Shown here: piece after piece, positions 42,996-51,786 of the stretch | How positions within the stretch are numbered: the first letter of the stretch is position 1 | Layout: every line of letters begins with the position of its first letter | From: Loktanella sp. Alg231-35 | GTDB lineage: Bacteria; Pseudomonadota; Alphaproteobacteria; Rhodobacterales; Rhodobacteraceae | Length of the DNA: 64,000 bases | Direction: 5' to 3' | Assembly (NCBI RefSeq): GCF_900143545.1 | Contig: NZ_FREV01000003.1 | Location: 248,001-312,000 of the forward strand | Translations under genes and position numbers: made by a program | Notes under the pieces: generated by a model | The model's input: only the letters and a program-made list of their open reading frames with translations | Database searches by the model: none | Told to the model about the DNA's origin: nothing

Positions 42996-43834
42996 GCAAG
43001 AAAGCATTGCACCGGATTGCTGACGCGCTTGAACGGATGAGCCCCGCACCCGCCGCGGTTCCTGATTTCGCGGCGGCGGCAGCATTTGTCTGGCACCCTG
43101 ATCCTGACAGGCTTGTCCCTATTGCACAGGTCAACCGGGTTGGTGTTGACCTGTTGGTAGGTGTGGATCGGTCACGTGACACCCTAATCACCAATACGGT
43201 GCAATTTGCCAAAGGGCTGCCTGCCAACAACGCTCTGTTGTGGGGCGCGCGCGGGATGGGAAAATCCAGCCTTGTCAAAGCCGTGCATGGCGCTGTTCAT
43301 GAGGATCACCCTACACTCAAGATCGTCGAAGTGCAGCGCGAGGACTTGCCAAGCATTGGCCGCTGTCTGAACCTGCTACGGGACGCAGAGGAGCGGTTTA
43401 TCCTCTTTTGTGACGATCTGTCCTTTGGCCATGATGATGCGCATTACAAATCGCTCAAGGCGGTGCTGGATGGCGGGATCGAAGGGCGGCCGGATAACGT
43501 GGTGCTTTATGCCACGTCAAACCGCAGGCACCTGATGCCGCGTGATATGATCGAGAACGAACGTTCAACCGCGATCTCACCGTCCGAGGCGGTGGAAGAG
43601 AAAGTGTCGCTGTCGGATCGTTTTGGGCTGTGGCTGGGCTTTCATCCCTGCGATCAAGATGAGTATTTGGCGATGATCCGCGGCTATTGCGATGCCTATG
43701 GTGTCACAATTGATGACGACACGCTGTGGGCCGAAGCGATTGAATGGCAGGCCACAAGAGGCAGCCGCTCCGGCCGGGTGGCCTGGCAGTATTTCACGGA
43801 TTTGGCCGGCAGGCGGGGAGTGACCCTGGCGTAA
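42992..43834 (+). CDS. ATP-binding protein of the DUF815 AAA+ family
   Basis: A 280-residue P-loop protein starting at a GTG that overlaps the tatC stop. Walker A (NALLWGARGMGKSSLVKAVH), Walker B (RFILFCDDLSFGHDDAHYK), and sensor regions (NVVLYATSNRRHLMPRDMI) fit DUF815 AAA+ ATPases. The family is widespread in proteobacteria and unassigned. Its position in the tat operon hints at a role linked to protein export or quality control, but this is only guilt by association. Confidence 0.87.
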   Translation: MSKKALHRIADALERMSPAPAAVPDFAAAAAFVWHPDPDRLVPIAQVNRVGVDLLVGVDRSRDTLITNTVQFAKGLPANNALLWGARGMGKSSLVKAVHGAVHEDHPTLKIVEVQREDLPSIGRCLNLLRDAEERFILFCDDLSFGHDDAHYKSLKAVLDGGIEGRPDNVVLYATSNRRHLMPRDMIENERSTAISPSEAVEEKVSLSDRFGLWLGFHPCDQDEYLAMIRGYCDAYGVTIDDDTLWAEAIEWQATRGSRSGRVAWQYFTDLAGRRGVTLA

Positions 43835-43856
43835 GGTGGATCATGATCCACCTTAC
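43831..43856. terminator. Perfect 26-bp palindrome, bidirectional terminator
   Basis: A perfect palindrome centred on TCATGA (arms begin GTAAGGTGGATC) covers the stop codon of the DUF815 gene and lies 13 bp from the stop of the convergent nlpD-like gene. It probably ends both transcripts, although no clear T-run follows in either direction. Confidence 0.7.
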
Positions 43857-43868
43857 ATTGCAGGTCCG

Positions 43869-45068
43869 TTATTGCAGGTAATCAACCGGATCAAGGCTTT
43901 GCAGCCCGCGCCGTACCTCAAAGTGCAAGAAGCTGGGGTCAGCCGCACGCACCTTGCCGATGGTCTGCCCACGCGAGACACTGGCGTTCTTTTCCACCGT
44001 CAGCCCATCCATCTGTGTATAGACCGTCAGCAAGCCATCGCTGTGCTTGATCACCACGATAGAGCCACCGCTAGTATCGGTTGTGACAGCGGCAACGGTG
44101 CCGCTATCAGCCGCTTTGACGTCCGTGCCTGCGGCGGCGCCAATATCGATACCTTCGTTTGATCCCGGCGCATAGGCGCGGATAATCGACCCCTGTACGG
44201 GCATCTGCAGGCGTGCGCCTGACGCGGCTGGTGCTTCAGGTTCGCCCAGATCTGGGGCCTCTGGTGTCGCCGTGTCGGGCAAGGGGGCCGCTGGTGTGAC
44301 TGCGGGCAACGGCGTTGCCGCACTTGGGGGCAGCGGCGTTGGCGTGCCTGCGCCGGGCTCTGTCACATCTGTTGCAGGTGTTGGGGCCGGGGTCGCACCG
44401 CTTTGTGGGACCAGCAGGAATTGCCCTTCACGGATCGTGAATTCAGCATCCAGACCGTTCCATTCCGCAATGCTCGTCACGGGCACATTGTAGAGCCGCG
44501 AAATCGAGAAAACCGTTTCACCACGTTTGACCTGATGGCGGATGGGTTCCGTGCCCTGTACCGCAGGGGTTGGGGCGGCGGGCGTGGCCGCCGGGGCCAA
44601 TGGGGTTGCAGCCACCGTGCCGGTGCCAGAGGCATCCGCGCGATCAAGCGCCGTGGTGGCCACAGCCGTTACATCAAGCGGTTGGATTGGGCCCGTGGTC
44701 AGCGCACCGGTTGCAGGTGACGGTTCGGTGACGCGCGTCGGCAGGGCGATAATCTCGTCCCGGCGCAGGATCACGTCCGGTTCGATCCCGTTGTATTCGG
44801 CCAATTCATTGGCGTTCAGTCCAAGCCGGATGGCGATGGCGCGGATCGTGTCATCGCGGCGGGCGACAACAACCTGATAATTCGGATAGGAAATCACGCC
44901 GCGATCATCTGGCCGGGGGCGACCGGGAAGTTCTTGCACGGCGGCACTGGTATCAAACCCGTTGCCGATATCGCGCAGATCAGGATCAAATCCTTCACAC
45001 GCCACAAGGGCCGTCACTGCGACCCCCGCCATCATCATGCGCCGTATTGGCATTTGCCCGTTTGCCAT
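43869..45068 (-). CDS. NlpD-like lipoprotein: two LysM domains and a degenerate LytM/M23 domain
   Basis: A 399-residue protein with a lipobox-type N terminus (VAVTALVACEGF). LysM domains lie at about 60-112 (VVVARRDDTIRAIAIRLGLN) and 180-230 (VKRGETVFSISRLYNVPVT), joined by Ala/Pro-rich linkers, with an M23/LytM domain at about 290-399. The zinc ligands are mostly lost: the expected HxxxD reads NEGID and the expected HLHFE reads FLHFE. It should not cut peptidoglycan itself but rather activate amidases, as E. coli NlpD and EnvC do. It follows surE and pcm in the classic surE-pcm-nlpD order. Confidence 0.9.
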   Translation of the reverse strand: MANGQMPIRRMMMAGVAVTALVACEGFDPDLRDIGNGFDTSAAVQELPGRPRPDDRGVISYPNYQVVVARRDDTIRAIAIRLGLNANELAEYNGIEPDVILRRDEIIALPTRVTEPSPATGALTTGPIQPLDVTAVATTALDRADASGTGTVAATPLAPAATPAAPTPAVQGTEPIRHQVKRGETVFSISRLYNVPVTSIAEWNGLDAEFTIREGQFLLVPQSGATPAPTPATDVTEPGAGTPTPLPPSAATPLPAVTPAAPLPDTATPEAPDLGEPEAPAASGARLQMPVQGSIIRAYAPGSNEGIDIGAAAGTDVKAADSGTVAAVTTDTSGGSIVVIKHSDGLLTVYTQMDGLTVEKNASVSRGQTIGKVRAADPSFLHFEVRRGLQSLDPVDYLQ

Positions 45069-45129
45069 CTGTACCGCTCCTTGTTTTAGTTGCCCCTTAT
45101 TATGGGGTCATACTATATTTTGTGTCAGT

Positions 45130-45771
45130 TTACTCTTGTCCGAGCCCTTCTAGCAAGGGGACAAAGCGCACGGCACGTAATTCATCATAGTCATAACCGC
45201 TCTCGAGCCGCGTCACGCGGATCAGACTTTGCACTGCATCCGACTGTCCAACCGGCAAAACCATGATCCCGCCAACCCGTAATTGCGCCAGCAGCGGCCC
45301 CGGCGGGTCTTCTGCGGCAGCGGTCAGCAGGATGCGATCAAACGGGGCCTGTTCGGCAAACCCGTGGCTGCCATCTGCGGTGAATGTGGTGATATTGGTG
45401 ATGTCATTGGCCTCAAACACAGCGCGGGCCGCGTGGACCAACCGCCGATAGCGGTCGATCGTATAGACCCGCCGTGCCAGCTTGCTGAGGATCGCGGCCT
45501 GATAACCGGAGCCGGTGCCGATCTCGAGGACCTTGTCGCGCGCGCTTACCTGCAACGCCTGCGTCATCAAACCAACAACCGACGGTTGGCTGATTGTCTG
45601 GCCGCAGGCAATGGGCAGGGGCATATCCTCATAGGCGCGGTCGGCGAAGGTTCCTTTGACGTAATCGGCGCGGTCAACTTTCTCCATCGCGGTCAGCACG
45701 CTGGCATCAGTCACGCCCTTGCTGCGCAGTGCGTAGAGGAATTGCATCTTGGTGGCTGCGTCAAAAGTCAC
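45130..45771 (-). CDS. pcm: Protein-L-isoaspartate O-methyltransferase
   Basis: A 213-residue SAM methyltransferase: [20 protein letters not shown] then [23 protein letters not shown] motif [19 protein letters not shown], and [15 protein letters not shown]. It repairs isoaspartyl residues in aged proteins. It begins at a GTG overlapping the surE stop (GTGA), consistent with the conserved surE-pcm pair. Confidence 0.93.
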   Translation of the reverse strand: MTFDAATKMQFLYALRSKGVTDASVLTAMEKVDRADYVKGTFADRAYEDMPLPIACGQTISQPSVVGLMTQALQVSARDKVLEIGTGSGYQAAILSKLARRVYTIDRYRRLVHAARAVFEANDITNITTFTADGSHGFAEQAPFDRILLTAAAEDPPGPLLAQLRVGGIMVLPVGQSDAVQSLIRVTRLESGYDYDELRAVRFVPLLEGLGQE

Positions 45772-46553
45772 TTGAGGGCATCCTCAAGCGTTGCGACCAT
45801 GTCGTAGTCTGTAAGATCAGCGCGCATCGGCGTGACCGAGATATAGCCATCAAGGTTTGCGGCGGCATCTGTGCCGGGGGCCGTGGGTTCGTGCTGTGGT
45901 CCGCCACGCACCCAAAGAAAGCGGCGCCCCGTGGGCGAGGTTTGCGCCTCGGCCCGGAAGCGTGTGTTAAGGCGGAACCCTTGGGTGGTCGCTGCCATGC
46001 CTTTGACATCCTGTGCCGCGACGGGCGGGAAATTGACGTTGTAGAACAGTTTGTAATCGGCACTGTCCCACAGTGCATCCGCCAGCAACGCGCGGACGGT
46101 TGCCGCACCATGAACGGCTGCGGCTTCAAACGGGTTGTCCAGTTTGGCATTATCGGGGCCGAAGAACTGCGACAGGGCGATCGATCTTACGCCTTGCAAT
46201 GCGCCTTCGATGCAGGCGCCGATCGTGCCTGAATAAAGTGTGTTTTCGGCGGCATTGTTCCCGCGATTGACGCCGGACAACAGCAGATCGGGGGGCGTAT
46301 CTTGCAACACGTCATAGAGGCCCGCAATCACGCAATCGGCGGGCGATCCTTCGGCGGCAAATCGGCGGTCGTCGAGTTTGGCAATCATCGTTGGGTGAGT
46401 GTAGCTGATGCAGTGCCCGACACCGGATTGCTCAAAGGCGGGGGCCACCGTCCAGACTTCACCATCGTCGCCGGCGATCTCTTGCGCGATTTGGGTGAGA
46501 ACCTGCAAGCCGGGTGCGTTGATGCCGTCGTCATTGGTGATGAGAATACGCAT
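45768..46553 (-). CDS. surE: 5'/3'-nucleotidase SurE
   Basis: A 261-residue nucleotidase beginning [16 protein letters not shown], with the metal-binding Asp8/Asp9. [20 protein letters not shown], the [20 protein letters not shown] motif and [16 protein letters not shown] confirm SurE. It dephosphorylates nucleoside monophosphates and short polyphosphates, notably under stress. Start at the ATG at 46553; the longer frame upstream runs into the terminator region. Overlaps pcm. Confidence 0.94.
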   Translation of the reverse strand: MRILITNDDGINAPGLQVLTQIAQEIAGDDGEVWTVAPAFEQSGVGHCISYTHPTMIAKLDDRRFAAEGSPADCVIAGLYDVLQDTPPDLLLSGVNRGNNAAENTLYSGTIGACIEGALQGVRSIALSQFFGPDNAKLDNPFEAAAVHGAATVRALLADALWDSADYKLFYNVNFPPVAAQDVKGMAATTQGFRLNTRFRAEAQTSPTGRRFLWVRGGPQHEPTAPGTDAAANLDGYISVTPMRADLTDYDMVATLEDALK

Positions 46554-46635
46554 ACCTTGCCCCTGATTGTCTGCGTTTGTTCCTATGCGAGCACGGCGGT
46601 TACGGCAAGCACCAGCACGCCTGCCGCGGTGGAGC

Positions 46636-46689
46636 AAACAATTTTCGCGAAAATTGTTTCGTCAGAAGATTTTTTGACAAAAAATCTTC
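46636..46689 (-). terminator. Two strong palindromes between the SDR gene and surE
   Basis: Downstream of the SDR stop (minus strand) are two inverted repeats. One has arms GAAGATTTTTT / AAAAAATCTTC and a 3-nt loop (46665-46689). The other is a perfect 24-bp palindrome centred on TTTTCGCGAAAA (46636-46659). They would terminate the SDR transcript before surE. The TTTTCGCGAAAA core looks like a dispersed intergenic palindrome. Confidence 0.7.
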
Positions 46690-46700
46690 GCTCGTTGGGG

Positions 46701-47342
46701 CTATGCCAAGATGCCCGGCAACAAACGGGCCGCTTCCGCTGCCGTATCGGCCAGAACGCTGCGGTCCTCACCGGGAAAGAACCGACCGCGTGTGGCAGTG
46801 GGCATCGGCTCGGGCGTCATGATCGCAACCTGCGGGCCGGTCTTGGCGCTTTCCGCCTGCCAACTGCGCGCCAATGCGATCTGCGCGGCCTTCGTGGCCC
46901 CGTAAGAGCCAAAAAACTGCTGCCCGCCGCGCGGATCATCAAAGAACACAGCCTTGCCCGATGTGCCCAGCAAGGGGCTGACATAGGCGATGAGCCGCGA
47001 CGTCGCCTCTATATTGATTGCCATCGATTTGGCCAGGTCCTTGGGGCCGATATGGCCCGCAGGGGTCAGGGGGGCTGCGTGAACGGCGGTGTGCAACCAC
47101 AGATCCAAAGATCCCCAGCGGTCATAGATGCCGCGGCAAAGCTGCTGCATGGCCGCATCCACGCCGATATCCATCGGGGCCAGCGTGGCTTGCCCGCCTG
47201 ACGCCTGAATGGCGTCATCCAGCTCTTCCAGCGCGCCGACGGTCTTGCCAACGGCGATGATGTGATGTGTAGGGGCGAGGGCCTTGGCAAGGGCCGCACC
47301 CAGGCCGCGCGAAGCGCCAGTGATCAGAACGGTTTTTGTCAT
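46701..47342 (-). CDS. Short-chain dehydrogenase/reductase
   Basis: A 213-residue SDR: nucleotide motif TVLITGASRGLGAALAKALA, the catalytic-site Tyr-Lys (FGSYGATKAAQIALARSW), and an SDR-style MAINIEATSRLIAYVSPLLG. The expected catalytic Ser before the Tyr is replaced by the VFFDDPRGG stretch, so activity is uncertain. Start at the ATG at 47342, preceded by GAGG. Located between surE and the PilP-like gene; no substrate can be named. Confidence 0.82.
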   Translation of the reverse strand: MTKTVLITGASRGLGAALAKALAPTHHIIAVGKTVGALEELDDAIQASGGQATLAPMDIGVDAAMQQLCRGIYDRWGSLDLWLHTAVHAAPLTPAGHIGPKDLAKSMAINIEATSRLIAYVSPLLGTSGKAVFFDDPRGGQQFFGSYGATKAAQIALARSWQAESAKTGPQVAIMTPEPMPTATRGRFFPGEDRSVLADTAAEAARLLPGILA

Positions 47343-47380
47343 ATGTGCCTCATGTGCTGAACCGCGCCAGAGGTCAAGTA

Positions 47381-47752
47381 TCAGCCGCCTGGCAATGCCA
47401 GAGCAACAGTGCGCCCCCAGCGATCTGTGACAATCACCTGACTGTTGCCGATTGCGGTGATTTGCGCGCCAAAGGCCTCTTGCCCGACGCTGACACGCGC
47501 GATGCTGCCCCACGCAGAGCGCAACAGCGCCGCAGGCCCGTCATGGGCATCCACCACCCCAATCAGGGCAAGGCGGTGCATATCCAATGCATCAGGCATG
47601 GTGGCATTAGCAGCCGCGAGGGCGGGGTCTGGTTCTGGCATGGGTGATACTGCGTCGCTTTTGATTTTGCGCGCTTCTGACAGAGAAATATGCCGGGCAA
47701 AAGAGACGCAGAGCGATATGACGCGGGGTTTATTGCCGATCCGGGGCCACAT
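47381..47752 (-). CDS. Small protein with a PilP/GspC-like C-terminal domain
   Basis: A 123-residue protein from the ATG at 47752 (a TTG at 47764 overlaps the preceding stop). The C-terminal half reads LALIGVVDAHDGPAALLR then SAWGSIARVSVGQEAFGAQI, with a VIVTDRWGRTVALALP ending. This pattern resembles the PilP/GspC-type homology region that binds secretin or pilus partners. The N-terminal half is low-complexity. There is no secretion-system context here, so the resemblance is weak. Unknown function. Confidence 0.6.
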   Translation of the reverse strand: MWPRIGNKPRVISLCVSFARHISLSEARKIKSDAVSPMPEPDPALAAANATMPDALDMHRLALIGVVDAHDGPAALLRSAWGSIARVSVGQEAFGAQITAIGNSQVIVTDRWGRTVALALPGG

Positions 47753-47760
47753 CGCTGCGA

Positions 47761-48165
47761 TCAAGGGGCGAGGATGAGTGTCCCGTCTTCCTTATAGACC
47801 GCTTCGGTCAGTGGTTTTTCAAGAAGCGGCAAGACAGCCTCGGACGGACGACAAAGTGCTACACCCTTGGGCGTGCAGACAATGGGCCGGTTCACAAGGA
47901 TGGGATGCGCGACCATCGCGTCCAACAGCGCGTTGTCGCTGACGGTTGGATCCAGCAGGCCCAAGTCTTCTGCTGGGGATTTGGAGATGCGCAGGGCGGC
48001 ACGTGGTGACAGGTCTGCGGCGGCAAACAGCGCTTGCAACTGCGGTCGGGACCAGCCGGTTTGGAGATATTCAACAACGACGGGGTCCGTCCCTGTCGCC
48101 CGAATGACGGCAAGAACGTTGCGAGACGTGCCGCAGTCGGGGTTGTGGTGGATGACGGTTGTCAT
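47761..48165 (-). CDS. arsC: Arsenate reductase (ArsC/Spx family)
   Basis: A 134-residue thioredoxin-fold reductase with the catalytic Cys11 in HHNPDCGTSRN and RISKSPAEDLGL plus NRPIVCTPKGVALCRPSEAV downstream. That is the glutaredoxin-linked ArsC layout (Cys near residue 12, Arg in the last third). Its genomic place, 4 bp after purF and without arsB/arsR, does not prove a role in arsenic. It may be a housekeeping ArsC-like thiol protein. Confidence 0.85.
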   Translation of the reverse strand: MTTVIHHNPDCGTSRNVLAVIRATGTDPVVVEYLQTGWSRPQLQALFAAADLSPRAALRISKSPAEDLGLLDPTVSDNALLDAMVAHPILVNRPIVCTPKGVALCRPSEAVLPLLEKPLTEAVYKEDGTLILAP

Positions 48166-48169
48166 TGCT

Positions 48170-49627
48170 TCACTCTGCCGCTGTTTTTGCCTCGAACCCC
48201 TGTTCGATCATATCGGATGGTGCGACCGGATACTCCCCCGAGAAGCAGGCGTCGCAATAGGCGGGCGCCTTGGCGTCCCGTCCCTTTGCCTCGCCCACGG
48301 CGCGGTAAAGACCATCCAATGTGATGAACTTGAGGCTGTCCACACCCAGATGCGCGCGCATTTCTTCCTCAGTCATCGTCGCGGCGAGCAGCTTTTCGCG
48401 TTTGGGCGTGTCCACACCGTAAAAGCAAGGCCAGGCGGTGGGCGGCGATGCAATGCGGAAATGCACCTCGGCGGCGCCTGCATCAAGGATCATATCCTTG
48501 ATCTTGCGGCTGGTGGTGCCGCGCACGACGCTGTCGTCCACCAGAATGACCCGTTTGCCTTTGATCAGCGCGCGGTTGACGTTCAGTTTCAGGCGCACAC
48601 CCATGTTACGGATGCTTTCGGTGGGTTCGATAAATGTACGGCCCATGTATTGGTTGCGGATGATGCCCATTGCGTAGGGAATGCCCGATTGCAGCGAATA
48701 GCCGATGGCCGCAGGTGTGCCACTGTCAGGCACCGGGCAGACCAGATCGGCATCAACCGGGTTTTCTTTGGCCAGCTCACGGCCAATGTTTTCACGGGTT
48801 TCATAGACAGAGCGACCACCGAGGATACTATCGGGGCGGCTGAAATATACATGCTCAAAGATGCAGAAGCGCGAACGATTGGGACGGAAAGGGAAATGGC
48901 TCGCGACGCCTTTGTCGGTGACAACGACCATTTCGCCGGGCGCGATTTCGCGGACGAACTCTGCGCCGATAATATCAAATGCACAGGTCTCTGACGCCAG
49001 CGCCCAACCGTCCCCGATCTTGCCCAGCACCAGCGGGCGCACGCCCAGCGGATCGCGGCAACCGATCAGTTTGGTACGGGTCATGGCGACGATAGAGAAC
49101 GCGCCTTCAACCTTGCGCAGCGCCTCTTCCATGCGATCAGGAATGGTGCGGCCCATGGAACGCGCCATCAGATGGATGATGCATTCACTGTCCGAGGAGC
49201 TTTGAAAGATCGAACCGCGCTCGATCAGCTCGCGCCGCAGGGACAGCGCGTTTGTAATGTTCCCGTTATGGGCAATCGCCGCCCCACCCATCGAAAACTC
49301 GCCAAAGAACGGCTGCACATCGCGCATTGCCGTTTGCCCTTTGGACCCGGCGGTTGAATAGCGCACATGGCCAATGCCGATCATACCGGGCAAGCGTTCC
49401 ATCATGGAGGCAGAGGTGAAATTATCGCGGACCAGCCCCATGCGGCGTTGCTGGTTAAAGCCGGTTTCGGTGTCATGAGTGACAATGCCGCCCGCTTCTT
49501 GCCCGCGGTGCTGCAGGGCATGCAGGCCGAGGGCCACAAAGTTGGAAGCATCGGTCACACCGACAACGCCAAAGACGCCACATTCCTCCCGCAGTTTATC
49601 ATCGTCAAAGGGATGGGCGGGGGGCAT
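48170..49627 (-). CDS. purF: Amidophosphoribosyltransferase
   Basis: A 485-residue enzyme of purine synthesis: it converts PRPP and glutamine to phosphoribosylamine. The ATG at 49627 gives a short propeptide ending before the catalytic Cys16 (REECGVFGVVGV). The glutaminase half includes IGHVRYSTAGSKG. The PRPP-site motif is KRVILVDDSVVRGTTSRKI, and a C-terminal YCDACFSGEYPV follows. A TTG at 49639 is a possible upstream start. purF is normally followed or preceded by cvpA; here they are separated by a divergent 1.9-kb gene. Confidence 0.95.
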   Translation of the reverse strand: MPPAHPFDDDKLREECGVFGVVGVTDASNFVALGLHALQHRGQEAGGIVTHDTETGFNQQRRMGLVRDNFTSASMMERLPGMIGIGHVRYSTAGSKGQTAMRDVQPFFGEFSMGGAAIAHNGNITNALSLRRELIERGSIFQSSSDSECIIHLMARSMGRTIPDRMEEALRKVEGAFSIVAMTRTKLIGCRDPLGVRPLVLGKIGDGWALASETCAFDIIGAEFVREIAPGEMVVVTDKGVASHFPFRPNRSRFCIFEHVYFSRPDSILGGRSVYETRENIGRELAKENPVDADLVCPVPDSGTPAAIGYSLQSGIPYAMGIIRNQYMGRTFIEPTESIRNMGVRLKLNVNRALIKGKRVILVDDSVVRGTTSRKIKDMILDAGAAEVHFRIASPPTAWPCFYGVDTPKREKLLAATMTEEEMRAHLGVDSLKFITLDGLYRAVGEAKGRDAKAPAYCDACFSGEYPVAPSDMIEQGFEAKTAAE

Positions 49628-49798
49628 TGCGGTGGACAAGGGGGCAGCTCCGAATCCGTTTCATCAAGGATGCCCCTCTCTTAGTGGCTGAATTGCGTGG
49701 TGTCACGGTAGGATCATGTTTCTGTGCTGCGTTTCTTGGATTTCCGCATTTGTGCTACGTTCCGCGCAATCATCGCCATTATTTTGCAGAGACCTGTT

Positions 49799-51712
49799 AT
49801 GCCCGTTTCCGGATACGCGTCAGCCACCAGCGTGAAGGCGGGCGAAACACTGACATTCTACTTTGGCTTGGTTGACAGCAGACGCACCACACGGCTGACC
49901 ACATTTATCATCGAAAATGTCGCGGATGCGACCGTGACGGGACGCTTTAACGCGACAGTCCGGGTGCAAGCCACTCCGGCGCAGGATGCTTGGAAAGGGT
50001 TTGGCTGGACGCCGACGCTGGCGTTTCAAGTGCCCGCGAATTGGCCCTCAGGCCTTTATCGCTTGATCTACATCAACGATGGGGTCACGCAAAACGTCCT
50101 GAGTTTCGTGGTTGCGCCTGACGCCGCACAGTCGTCTGCACGGACGTTGTTGCATGTCAGCTATCTGACACCCGCGGCCTATAATAACAGCGGCGGAAGG
50201 GGGTTCTATTCGCCGCGTGATGAAAACGATGCCGTGGACCGGGCGCGGAAGGTGTCATTTGACCGCCCATCGCTTTACCCAAGACTGGCCGAGGATGAGA
50301 GCCCTGATATCTATATCAACGAGGCAAAGCTGCTGAACTGGTTGCACGACGCAGATCAACCGATTGACTGCTGTTCAAGCATTGATCTGCACAGCGACCC
50401 TGCGTTGCTGTGTCATTATGATTGTCTGGTCCTTGCGTTTCACGATGAATACTGGACCAAAGCCATGCGCGATCATTGCGAGGCGTTTGTGCGAAACGGT
50501 GGCAATATCATCTGCCTGTCGGGCAACACATGTTATCGTCAGGTGCGCCTTGAGAATAACAATCGGACCGTTGTCTTCTACAAATACGCCCAACTTGACC
50601 CGATGCGGCATGAAAACCTTGATGAGGTCACTGTTGCCTGGACCGAACCACCCGTAAACCGACCGCAGAACCATTTGCTGGGGGTTGGGTTCACACAAGG
50701 GGCCTTTAGCCTTGCTGGGCGTGACAGGCGGCCTTACGACATCTGTTTTCCCGATCATTGGGTGTTTCAGGGCATCGATGCCCAACAAACAAGCCCATTC
50801 CTGTTTTATGAAACAGATGCTGCGGCCTATGTTGACGAAGATGACGGTTATCCACGTGTGACGGGTGAAGAAGGCACCCCTTTGAATACCACCATCTTGG
50901 CAAAGGCTGATTTGCGCCATTGGTTCAGCAAACCGGGGCGCGCGACCATGACGATTTTTTCGCGCAACGGTACCGTCTTTAATGCCGCAAACACGCATTG
51001 GATTGCAGCGCTGGGGTCCGATCCGGTGGTTGACCAAATCACCCGAAACGTCTTTGCGCGTCTGGCGCGGCCGGTGCCATGGAATTGGGAACACGTCGGC
51101 GAAGCCCGCAATGCAACCGCTATGGCCGCAACTGACGGCAAACTGTTTCTCTGCACATCGGAAAATGACCTTTGGCGCCGTTACCCCGTCGGGGCGCACG
51201 TCCCGTGGACAAAGATCGGGCATGCCAACCATGTCACGACAATGGCGTCAGCCGATGGCTATTTGTATTGTGTGACCTCGGACAATTTGCTTTGGGCGCG
51301 GCCGTTGTTGCAGGCCGATGCTGGCTGGCAAAGGCTGGGGCAGGGACCCGCAGCCGGAACAAAGGCAATCGCCGGTGCCAGTGGGATGATCTACGCCATT
51401 GATAGCAACGGCGCTTTGCACCGACGCACAGCACAAAGGCAAGCGGGCCCAACATTCACACAGATGCCGTGGATTGCGCCCAACCGTGATATCGTAGCGC
51501 TGACGACTTACAGTGATATCCTGTTTGCCGCGACGTCGACTAATCGACTACTGCGCACCAACCGCGATTTCATCTCTGAAAGCGATGACTGGCATGATCT
51601 TCACCACTGCAACTTTGCGATTGGATTGGCTGTCGTAGAGTGGATGCTTTACGTTGTGACATCCGAAAACGCGCTTTGGCGTATCGATCTGTCAGGGGTG
51701 CAACATCCGTAG
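49799..51712 (+). CDS. N,N-dimethylformamidase-like protein with C-terminal five-repeat propeller
   Basis: A 637-residue protein. Residues 1-105 form a beta-rich domain, then 106-425 resemble the large-subunit-like domain of N,N-dimethylformamidase (LLHVSYLTPAAYNNSGGRGF, VLAFHDEYWTKAMRDHCEAF and GGNIICLSGNTCYRQV). Residues 430-637 are five about 40-44-residue repeats: WEHVG, WTKIG, WQRLG, TQMPW and WHDLH start them, each with a LYxVTSxNxLWR core. This is the pattern of tachylectin-2-like five-bladed propeller lectins. No signal peptide is evident. It sits on the opposite strand between purF and cvpA. Catalytic activity and ligand are unknown. Confidence 0.8.
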   Translation: MPVSGYASATSVKAGETLTFYFGLVDSRRTTRLTTFIIENVADATVTGRFNATVRVQATPAQDAWKGFGWTPTLAFQVPANWPSGLYRLIYINDGVTQNVLSFVVAPDAAQSSARTLLHVSYLTPAAYNNSGGRGFYSPRDENDAVDRARKVSFDRPSLYPRLAEDESPDIYINEAKLLNWLHDADQPIDCCSSIDLHSDPALLCHYDCLVLAFHDEYWTKAMRDHCEAFVRNGGNIICLSGNTCYRQVRLENNNRTVVFYKYAQLDPMRHENLDEVTVAWTEPPVNRPQNHLLGVGFTQGAFSLAGRDRRPYDICFPDHWVFQGIDAQQTSPFLFYETDAAAYVDEDDGYPRVTGEEGTPLNTTILAKADLRHWFSKPGRATMTIFSRNGTVFNAANTHWIAALGSDPVVDQITRNVFARLARPVPWNWEHVGEARNATAMAATDGKLFLCTSENDLWRRYPVGAHVPWTKIGHANHVTTMASADGYLYCVTSDNLLWARPLLQADAGWQRLGQGPAAGTKAIAGASGMIYAIDSNGALHRRTAQRQAGPTFTQMPWIAPNRDIVALTTYSDILFAATSTNRLLRTNRDFISESDDWHDLHHCNFAIGLAVVEWMLYVVTSENALWRIDLSGVQHP

Positions 51713-51740
51713 ACACGAACGGCAGTCACGCAAAACGAAA

Positions 51741-51765
51741 ATCGCCCGCAACATTTGCGGGCGAT
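51741..51765 (-). terminator. Rho-independent terminator of cvpA
   Basis: Perfect hairpin ATCGCCCGCAA-CAT-TTGCGGGCGAT, followed on the minus strand by TTTTCGTTTTG. It ends the leftward radA-cvpA transcript and also lies 28 bp after the stop of the rightward propeller gene. Confidence 0.88.
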
Positions 51766-51786
51766 CCAAGCTGAGTTTAGGATGAG

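Noticed and set aside
47761..48165. A dedicated arsenic-resistance operon
   Set aside because: Only an ArsC-like gene is present next to purF, without arsB, arsR or acr3 genes nearby.
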